NCBI RefSeq assembly: GCF_016859285.1
Contig: NC_053420.1
Span: 22,531,045 to 22,595,044 of the forward strand
Origin: Xiphias gladius
Lineage: Eukaryota > Chordata > Actinopteri > Istiophoriformes > Xiphiidae
DNA length: 64,000 bases
Reading direction: 5' to 3'
Shown here: positions 55,669 through 64,000 of the stretch, in pieces
How positions within the stretch are numbered: the first letter of the stretch is position 1
How the letters are laid out: each line of letters begins with the position of its first letter
Notes under the pieces: generated by a model
The model's input: only the letters and a program-made list of their open reading frames with translations
Told to the model about the DNA's origin: nothing
Databases searched by the model: none
Program-made: the position numbers and the translations under genes

Positions 55669-58600
55669 GTGAGGAACAATTCGATATCCAAAATGCTACT
55701 AGTCGAACATGGATGACTTCAGGGTTATAGGTAGAAAATATCATCAACAATGGGAATTGCCTAATGGAAGTTCAGGTTGGTTGAGACTCTGTTATAGTCT
55801 AGTACGAGACAAGATGAATTGCCCCTCTTTAGCTACCAGTTCTTCATGAAATTCTCAAGGATATCTGTAATGGGGTCTGAAAAAATGAGAGATCGCGTTA
55901 TTAGCTGTTTTAACCATACAGCACAGTGATAGTCTGTGTAAACATGCTGTCCTGCTATCTGTCCTGCCAAGCCTGGTCTACGTACCTGTGTTATATGTTA
56001 TATGGCGCACACCATTCAGTGTGTGTAGTGTGGCCTTGTTTAAAGCCTAATGCCAACCTTCCTTCATAGACTGACACCATAGCAGGACGTGACATCACGT
56101 TGCTGAAAGACCTGGGCCTAGCTGCTGTTGTGCTGCTGCTGTGTGTCCAGTGTCTGCATGGCTCTGCTCTTCCTGCTGTATCCTCCTATGAGTTCAATGC
56201 CTACAGGATGCAACAGTACAACTTGGCGCAACAGAAGCATGGTAAGTTCAGAGAATCGCCTCCAGTGGTGGAATAAGTAACTAATTAAGTTTATTCAAGT
56301 ACTGTACTTAAGTACAGTTTTGAGGTACACAAACTTTCAGATGCCTATGTGCTGATAGTATCAACTAAATGTTACCCAAACAGTTGTGCTGGTACTTATA
56401 CTTAAGTAAAGGATCTGAGTACTTCCACCGCTGCTCAGCTGACACATTATTTAGTGTTTTTGAGGTGTAAGGCTTGCAAAAATGTAGTTGTCAGTCTTAT
56501 CTTCAAGAATAGACCTGAACAACATGAACAACTCAGTCCCAAAAAAGGATTGAGAGATGTCTTAATTACTGTCACATATATGGCAATGAATCAGTGATTC
56601 AAGAAAACACATTTGCATTGTATTGACTTTATTTGTGTTTACGAAATAATATGCAAAATATCAAATTTCAAGTTGATATTTATGTAAGTTTTGCCCCTTG
56701 GCTTTTTTTTGTACGTTGAGGTTGCCGTGGAGCCATTGTGGTGGCAGAGGCACGGTCAGCCGACGAGCCGGTGCTGACCCGCCGCTGTGTCATCATGAAG
56801 GTGCTGGACTTCACCACAGAAAAATACCTGGAGGCCCAGAAACAAAATGCTGCTGCCATACTGATCCTGCTGCCCAAAAACATCTCCAGTATCCCCCATG
56901 ACACTGTACAGGTAACAGGTTTATCCAAAATCATTCTTTGTGGTTCAGGACAAGTATTAGGTAACAGCTTGCTGAAGTATTATTATGGAACTTCATACCA
57001 TTGCTATGGAAATGGAAAGAGAACAGGATGGACTGGAGGATATTAAACAGTTCTTAATCAATTTTTTCCTCAGCCATTTGTTTTAACAATGCCTTTTCTC
57101 TCTCAGTCCTTCATGGTGAGTGAGAGCGAGACCTTGCTGAAGGAGACCCTCATGCCCGTGTATGTGGTGCCTGAGGATGAACAGCTGCTTTGCATGTATG
57201 AGGAGATCAAGCAGGCTGCGGCCACCCGAAACTTGTCGATATTAATCCGAGGTAAGAGGAGCAAGAGGGTATGTGGATGTACTGCAAACTGGATGGATGG
57301 ATTATTACTATTTCAAACAAAGACAGATAAGAAAGATATGAACATGACATAACATGAACGGAAAAAGTTACAGAATGGATACAAGGAGCTGAAGAGATTA
57401 TAATAGAATAGCAGACTAAATAACTGGGTAAGAAGCAGTATGTCTAATTTATTGAAATTTGTATGTTTTTAATGTTGGCAGTCCTTCGGAGTATGGTCAC
57501 AGCTACGGCCTTTCAGATCTTAGTGAGCAACAACGTCCCCATCAAGGCCATCACTGACAACTCTGTAGTCACACTGGAGGTGAGTGTGGAGCCTGATTCA
57601 TTTGGTTTGGGATTGGTCCTCAGTTCCGCGCTGTGTAACTGGTGATGTGCATTTCAGGGAGTGCTCCCGGGAACAGGAGAAGATGTACCCACTATTGTCA
57701 TCACGGCACACTATGATTCATATGGGCTGGCCCCGGTGAGTCACATATGCTATAAATGATAAAACACTTTATGAAGTCGTGTGTAACAGTTTCCAATTCT
57801 CTACCATGTTAAATTTTTCGATCCATTCCCCTCTTAAAATGTCAGCACTTACGGTATAATAATCTCCTCAGGCATTAATGTGCTCCTGTTTGTGTGTAAC
57901 ACAGTGGTTGTCCTATGGAGCAGACTCTAATGGCAGTGGGGTCACCATCCTGCTGGAGTTGGCACGTCTCTTCCAGAAGCTTTATAGTAGACCTAGCACC
58001 AGACCACCGTGAGTTACAGTTCCCATTTTAACATACCAAAGCATATGCAGCATGGTCACTACATGCAGTGGTGCAATGTAACTAAGTACATTTACTCAAG
58101 TTCTGTACTTAAGCACAAACTCGAAGGCACTTTGTACTTTACTTGAGTATTTCCATTTTAATTAACTTTATAAAACACTGACACTGACATTTTTCTACAT
58201 AATGAGCACTTTTACTTTTGATACATTAATTAAATTTCCACGATAATACTTAGATACATTTACTTAAGTAAGGTTTTGAATGCAGGAGTTTTACTTGTAA
58301 TGGAGTGTGTTATTGCTACTATGACTTAAGTAAAGGATCTGAATACTTCTTCCACCACTGAATACACGTATCTAATGTACATATACACAGTGCCAATAAT
58401 GCAAGCATCTAATGTTATGAGAACATACATTATTATTATGAGTGGCACTGGTCAGAAAATAACATCCCAAAGCTGGCTGACAACCTATTGTGAATGTGCA
58501 CACTGCTAAATACTGATATAAACAAATTTAAGATTTCGTTTATATCATGTTATTGAGTATAAATATTTCAGCAATCGATCAGTAAAGGATAAAAAGCTTG

Positions 58601-60744
58601 ATTGTTTGAATTGGTTTTTGGTGTTTTAGTTATCATTTAATGTTCTCCTTGACTGGTGGAGGAAAATACAACTTCCTTGGCACAAAGAGATGGATTGAAG
58701 AGAATCTGGACCATGCAGGTGAGTTTTTGGCCTTTGTGACCCACTAATCGCATGGAATGTCTACTGTGTGTGCTAATAAGAATTTGACCATGGACTGCCC
58801 CGTTTTGATTTATTTGAGCCAAACGTTTTCCCTCCAGAGTCTAGCCTGCTGCATGACAATGTGGCATTTGTTCTGTGTTTGGATACACTGGCCAATGCTG
58901 ATGAACTGTACATGCATGTGTCCCGCCCTCCCAAAGCCGGAAGTCCCATACACTCTTTCATTCAGCACTTGGAGCAGGTACATACTTTTTACTGCTACGT
59001 ACAAAATATGGACAAGTCTGAATAAACATTTGCTCTTAAGTTTCTGGCATCTCCCCCAGGTAGTTTCCTCCAGATTTCCCTGGGTGAAGGTGGGTTTGGT
59101 CCATAAGAAGATCAATCTTGTGGAGTCCACAGTAGCCTGGGAGCATGAGCGCTACAGCCTGCGCAGGATCCCCGGTTTCACTCTGTCTCATCTGGAAGAC
59201 CCCAAATCTGAGCTCCGCGGCTCCATACTGGACACAATGTAGGTTCTAAATTCCGTTTATGATTTATAAAGGCCTTGTTTACTTTGATGATATAAAGAGA
59301 TGATTTAAAGAGACACAACCTATATTGGCTGTTTCCTGAACATGTGAATATCCTCTAACAGGTCACAAGTGGATTTCAGGAAACTGAAGCGTAATGGCGT
59401 CATCGTAGCAGAAGCACTGGCACAGTATATGTACAATCTCTCTGACAAGGTGATTAAATTCAGGAAAACAGAGCACACGTGCATGAATACAGAAACAGAA
59501 TATTTATAATTTGTTCTGTTTTTTATTGCATGTTAATGTGTGATCGCTCTGTGTCATCTTCCATTAGGGTTCACCAAAAGATGTGCAGGTTTTTAAGGGC
59601 CAAATGGTAAGCTCCTGGTCATTTTGGTCATTATGCAAAGGAAATTGCTGACCTCTGGTGTTTGTTTTTAGACATTACACAACGACTTATGTCTTCAAAG
59701 GCCCAGGCTCATGTACTAGTTTTAGCCTGTTAATTTGATTCATTTGAAGGTTTTCAAATAAAACAACTGCCATATATTAAGAGGTTTTAAATGCTCCGAA
59801 GTGGAGGACGTTTTTGTACGTTTGGCACAGCAAAATGTGAGAATAATTTCCAGTAGGAATCACAAATGTAATGTAAGTTCCAGGTTGGGTTTGTTAATGA
59901 TTAACTAGAACCCGAAACAATCACTATGGCATATGGTACCCGTTTTTTTTCATGTTACAGCACACAAATCTTTGCTTCATTTTTCCCTTTGTGAACTCAC
60001 ACCTGAATCCTTGATGCAGGACTTTCAGGACAGTCGTATGTCCAGTCTGATGTCCTTCCTGACGTCAGTTCCCCGGGCAACCCAGCTGCTGGATAAGGAG
60101 CCCAGTCACATCCTACTGGTCAATTCACTGGAGCACGAATTTAAACGTTACCTACAGCAGGTCCACAGGCACAATTTTCGACAGGACAAGAGGTATCATA
60201 TGATAGTAAAAGTGGTAAACATGCAGTATATAGTGTATTCCCAACACTCATCTTTCCTGCACTACCTGGTTAACTATATTTAATACTCTTCATACAGGGA
60301 CCCTGATATTACCTTTTTTGATCAAATGAACCAACCAATAGTGATGTACAGGTAAATATCTGTGTTATAATTATTTTTGTGCATGTAGTATTTTGAATAT
60401 GACTTGGATACTGACACACTTTTCCTCCCAGAGTGAAACCTGCAGCCTTTGATCTCTTCCTTGGTGGCTGCATTGCCGCTTATTTGGGGTTCGTTTACTA
60501 TGCAATCCAGGTTGGTCAATGTTCTCTTTTATAATGTCCATTCATAATTATATTGCTGCATTTCTTCCTTGCAACCAGTACATCACCTTGCTTGTTGTCA
60601 TATACTTTCAAAGCACAGACAGCTAGTTAGATACGGCTTGATTTCAGAGTTGTTTTCTTACATTACCTGTCTTTTTCTCTCTTACAGAATTTTGGCTGTA
60701 TTTACACAAAACTGAAAGCAGCAGTAAAATCCAAGCACCAGTAA
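55654..60744 (+). CDS. Nicalin-like protein (BOS complex subunit NCLN family)
   Basis: Nicalin is an ER membrane protein that works with NOMO and TMEM147 at the Sec61 multipass translocon. Exons: 56070-56241, 56721-56911, 57107-57251, 57482-57579, 57658-57735, 57905-58008, 58630-58718, 58838-58977, 59060-59238, 59362-59449, 59568-59606, 60020-60192, 60298-60351, 60432-60510 and 60688-60744, plus a tentative first exon 55654-55668 (MAGRQ); about 566 residues against 563 in human. It has an N-terminal hydrophobic segment ([15 protein letters not shown]), the YRMQQYN motif, an M28-peptidase-like lumenal domain with AHYDSYG and GADSNGSG, and a C-terminal membrane segment ([20 protein letters not shown]). 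The usual M28 catalytic EE is replaced by GG (TGGGKYNF), as in nicalin, so no peptidase activity is expected. Similarity to human NCLN looks like roughly 60 percent in the core, low for an orthologue, so it may be a fish-specific paralogue. Confidence 0.9.
56263..56433. mobile_element. MITE, hAT-like, short copy, in a nicalin-like intron
   Basis: Starts cagtggtggaataagtaact and ends aggatctgagtacttccacc plus gctg, so the ends are imperfect inverted repeats. The interior ttcaagtactgtacttaagt matches the second copy at 58066. No clear target duplication. Confidence 0.75.
56912..57106 (+). other. Nicalin-like intron 3
   Basis: Short intron, nothing notable. Other nicalin-like introns are also short except 55669-56069, 56242-56720 (contains a MITE), 58009-58629 (contains a MITE) and 59607-60019 (nothing recognised). 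Confidence 0.7.
58066..58360. mobile_element. MITE, hAT-like, longer copy, in a nicalin-like intron
   Basis: Starts cagtggtgcaatgtaactaa and ends gaatacttcttccaccactg. Flanking 8-mers actacatg (58058-58065) and aatacacg (58361-58368) agree at six of eight positions, fitting an old 8-bp target duplication. Length 295 bases, no coding capacity. Confidence 0.82.
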
Positions 60745-61025
60745 ATCCTGTAAGACTAGAAATACTGAGTCTATGACAACGGCTTTGAAGTCTGCACTGC
60801 ACATGGTGGACTTCGGCTTGGCTGGCTGTGCAGGACATGAAAGCAATGCAACAAGGGTCTTCTCTTACTGATCATATGCACAACCTACAAAGTGTGCATT
60901 TGCTTTGAAATGTATATTGTTTTAATGTTTTTGGTTCATACCTTTAATTAAACCGTTTCTTAAAAGAACAGACTGAGTTTTGTTGTTTGAAGGAGATGAG
61001 ACTGAAACAAAATAAATAAAGGACA
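60745..61025 (+). other. 3' UTR of the nicalin-like gene with poly(A) signals
   Basis: ATTAAA at 60947-60952 and overlapping AATAAATAAA at 61011-61020 follow the stop codon. Either could be used. Confidence 0.6.
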
Positions 61026-62026
61026 ACGGTGGAGAATTTTCTTGCCTCAAAGTATACTGAAGTATAAATCATAGCTTGGATCTGATTTGAGCAACCATGA
61101 AGAACGTTCCTGCCACATGATTACTTTGATTCTCCGTGTCCTATGCTCTGCATCTGTTGACATGGATTTGACTGGGCTTAAAATGGCTGTCAAACAAGGC
61201 CCAGCCACTGCAGCGAGATGAACAGCCACTTTCTGTCACAGTGAGAGCGGTGGAGACACAAAGGCACCCTACAGCACTTAGTGAATAATTGATGCTCATG
61301 TGGCATGCTGACAGTGAACAGAGGTGACCCTGGACAGTGGTGGGAGATTCTTAGAAATCCCATCTCTCCCCTGCTTTGGTCTGGTTCTGCAGATCTGATA
61401 AAACTGAGTGTGTTTTAACTATTGTTTACACAGCCACAACGGGAGCCTTTCGGTGTTTGAGATCAGTGCTGGCTAGTTTGTGAGGGGCCCCTGGGAGGGA
61501 AGTAGGTCATAGACAGTGACCCTAGGTATGTGTTTCTCTGCAGGGGGCCTGGGGCGTAGGGGGATTAGTGGCCAAGTGCTCAGGTAGCACAAAGAGTTTA
61601 TCTGGCTCAGCAAGGATGCTCTTAACCCGTGTCTACTTCCAACACAGTAGATTCATCACAATAGGTACATGGTTGATCAAAAAGTTCCTACCATCTATTT
61701 TTGGTCAGTGACTCGGATCCATGCTGGATTTACAGCAACTGATACATGCAGAGGAGAAAAACTATGTTATGATACATTAAACACAAAATGAGTAATATAT
61801 AGCAGCAAAATCGGTGGCATGTACGGCCCAGCAACAATTTCAAGCAGAAAAAAACCCTCACATATTTGGCAATTTTGCAGACAAAAAGTGGAAGGAATAG
61901 AACAAGAGGTACACAGGTATGACAGAAAGGGAGGAGCCACCAGGTGACAGGGGAGGAGAAGGATGTTCATGACTTTCAGGCAGAGTGGGGGCAAGCAGTG
62001 GAAAACGAGAAAGACAGCAAGTGAAA
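61026..62026. other. Intergenic, upstream of the last gene
   Basis: No coding exon recognised. The 61900-62026 part is purine-rich (gaaagggaggagccaccagg) and probably holds the 5' UTR of the following gene. No X-box or TATA box was seen. Confidence 0.5.
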
Positions 62027-63915
62027 ATGGCTCCTCAGCTCTACATCACTGCGTACAGAGAGCAGTTTGCCTCTCCCGGCAGAGCGAAAAGAGCACAACT
62101 TCGACCCACCTCTGCCCACCGCAGGAACAACCCCCAGCCTCGCCCGGTAAGATGCACAGCCTGCTGTGACACACACAGGGACTGTAGAGGTTTAAAAGGG
62201 CTGAGTAATTATTCATGACTGTGCATAGAGAGTCCAGAATCAATTAATTCATGGAGTTGGCAGTCTTGCAATCTGTGTGATTTAATAAATGATAATAATA
62301 AAAAACTTTAACAAACAAGAATTAACGTTTCCTGGTGGTGCATTTAAGGTGAGACAGGACTAATTGGGCCACTAATTATTGGCACTCTATGGTTCTTCAT
62401 TTGGCCAGACTAAAGTGTCTTAAACTAATTGGCGGCTGGTTGTTTACATTACCCTGTGCTTAGTGAAAGCTGTATCCCATCTATTATTCAGCACTTCCTC
62501 CGCGCCTATTTATTTATCCAGACATGGCGTAAGCAGAGCTGAGAGGAGTGTACAGGCACTTTACTGTAGAGAAAAAGAATTGCTACAAGAGATATTTTCA
62601 CAGATTTAGTGCATTATGTAATATTAGGGCAATAATATGTAGAAGAATCTTGGTGGCATTTTGAGTTTTGAGTTTTTTTACATTCTCAATATACAATAAA
62701 ATTGTACTGAAAGACAAAACCAGAGAGCAACCATTTTGGGGTAATCGTGGTTAATTTCATGAGGAAAAGAAGGTGAAAATAAAAAAAGAATGTTAACTAC
62801 ATTAACTATTACCACTACTACTACACTACTACTACATTAACTACATGGCATTAAAATTAGGTGTATGTTAATAAGGTATATTATAGGGCATGTGACATAA
62901 CCAGTGGCTACATGTTCCCTGAGAACTATGTTTCTTTTTGTCTTTATCTTCTACTTCTTCTTCCTATACTTCTACCCATACAATTCCTTCTTGTCCTTGC
63001 CTTTCCAGGACTTTCTGTTTCCCTGGAGCCTTCAGCCCAACTACAAGTCAACCCGCACACAACCGCACCCCTCGCCCCTTGTGGGCATTGGCGGTCCTCT
63101 CTTCCCCCCTGTCAGACATTTGTCATTTCACAATCCAGTTACGACTTGTCCTGACAACTATCTAAAAACAGCAGCGGGAGGCAAACCACGACACATGACT
63201 CCTGTCAACCCAGCCGCAGAACAATCTCTGCCCTCTGCTGATAGACTGAAGAAACTACAGCTGACGGGGGCTCCCGCTGGCACCGGCCACCAGCTCCGTA
63301 CAGCTTTGAAGAACCCACAAAGGTAGCGATGAATCAGTTCACTCTATGGGCCAAAGATAACACTAGAGAGATACTGATTCTGGTTGATTTTCTGCACAGG
63401 AGAATGGATTATCAGAGGAATGTGCATCCCCTCTCAGCACAGCGACTTAGGTAAGACACTGACCTTTGACCCCAAAAACACTGGATAAGATGATGAGCAT
63501 TATTGAGTGATTCTTCAAGTCCTGTTAATGTGATAAAAAAAAAAAAAAAACTAACTGAAGCTAACATTGTTTCTGACAGGCAACATCCAGGTGCTCAGCT
63601 TCGGACAAGACCCCAAACTAGCAACCCTCCTGCAGCTCAACACCACTTTGCACGGACACAGTATTGCAGGTCTTGCTCTAACAGCACTCTAGATTATACC
63701 TACATATATTCACTTTCATGTAATAACATCAAATGTTATTTACAGGACAAGAACAGGCCTCTCTTCAGTCATTTAAAAAATAACCACTGAGCTCTAATTT
63801 CTGCTCCTATGGTTTCTCTAACAGCGGTTGCTACAGCTGCTTCCACGTGGTGAAGCCCTACCAAGCTGGACACTACATCATACACCCAGAGTTTGTGTCT
63901 GAATGTCTTCGTTAG
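62027..63915 (+). CDS. Uncharacterised basic, proline-rich protein, five exons
   Basis: I do not recognise this gene. Exons 62027-62146, 63009-63322, 63400-63450, 63580-63669 and 63825-63915 join in phase through GT-AG sites into 221 residues ending in TAG; ATG has A at -3 and G at +4. The protein starts MAPQLYITAYREQFASPGRA, is rich in Arg, Pro, Gln and His, and has no signal peptide or membrane segment. It contains DFLFPWSLQPNYKSTRTQP, then GIGGPLFPPVRHLSFHNP, and ends CYSCFHVVKPYQAGHYIIHP followed by EFVSECLR. Short size, basic charge and repeated PxY/HP motifs recall small sperm or axonemal microtubule-associated proteins, but this is impression only. Five consistent junctions make it a real gene rather than a chance frame. 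It is not the C9orf24/SPMIP6 gene found near FAM219A in mammals. Confidence 0.72.
62147..63008 (+). other. Intron 1 of the uncharacterised gene
   Basis: Non-coding; a CTA-type trinucleotide stretch at about 62811-62836; pyrimidine-rich before the acceptor (ttgcctttccag). Confidence 0.65.
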
Positions 63916-64000
63916 GACTATTACAGCAACGGCTCCCAAAGTGGGGACTGGGGGTCTGCAGAGGTCCTTGAGGGGGGCCTCCTGGGGGGTTCTCCAGCAG
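63916..64000. other. Window end: 3' UTR, possibly the start of a repeat
   Basis: gctcccaaagtggggactgg followed by G-rich sequence resembles the end of an interspersed repeat that I associate with fish genomes. It runs off the window, so it cannot be confirmed. Confidence 0.3.

Noticed and set aside
55287..55750. Minus-strand frame of 134 codons before the nicalin-like gene
   Set aside because: No family resemblance and antisense to the likely promoter and first exon of the nicalin-like gene.
58757..59242. 161-codon plus-strand frame
   Set aside because: Holds the nicalin-like exon 59060-59238 in frame, but its first half is the neighbouring exon 58838-58977 read in a wrong frame plus intron.
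62027..63915. Idea that the last gene is the spermatid protein SPMIP6 (C9orf24), a FAM219A neighbour in mammals
   Set aside because: The predicted protein shares none of the sequence I remember for that family, and the nicalin-like gene lies in between.

Overview
The window looks like nuclear DNA of a ray-finned fish (teleost). Every gene is split by GT-AG introns, the proteins are vertebrate orthologues, long CA/GT microsatellites are frequent, and a Tc1-like transposon remnant and short MITEs of the kind common in fish are present. No prokaryotic, viral or CRISPR feature was seen. Gene models were built by hand: exons were chosen by protein similarity recalled from the families, then checked for GT-AG sites and matching codon phase at each junction.

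Layout. (1) 1-6060, plus strand: the last five coding exons and a long 3' UTR of msi1 (Musashi-1 RNA-binding protein). (2) 7656-9950, plus: tmem233, a CD225/dispanin membrane protein. (3) About 10-21 kb: mostly non-coding, with a deleted Tc1 element, a ~900-bp tandem duplication that starts inside it, a perfect AT-rich palindrome, a foldback element and putative 5' exons of the next gene. (4) 21988-22200, plus: enho (adropin). (5) 24623-43670, minus: a complete 20-exon dnai1 (outer-arm dynein intermediate chain 1, 699 residues). (6) 44415-52371, plus: a complete six-exon fam219a, head to head with dnai1 across a 744-bp shared promoter region. (7) About 55654-60744, plus: a nicalin-like gene carrying two MITEs in its introns. 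(8) 62027-63915, plus: an unrecognised five-exon gene for a basic, proline-rich protein of 221 residues.

The genes do not form one pathway. enho, dnai1 and fam219a are neighbours in the same relative orientation in mammals (human 9p13). msi1 and tmem233 belong together on human 12q24, and nicalin lies on human 19p13. The window therefore joins ancestral blocks, with one junction between about 10 and 18 kb. The most interesting signals are in RNA processing. msi1 exon 3360-3514 and dnai1 exon 19 are each flanked by complementary GU and AC repeats. The acceptor of the last dnai1 exon has a long UG repeat where a polypyrimidine tract is expected. A near-palindromic RFX X-box lies just upstream of dnai1, as expected for a motile-cilium gene.
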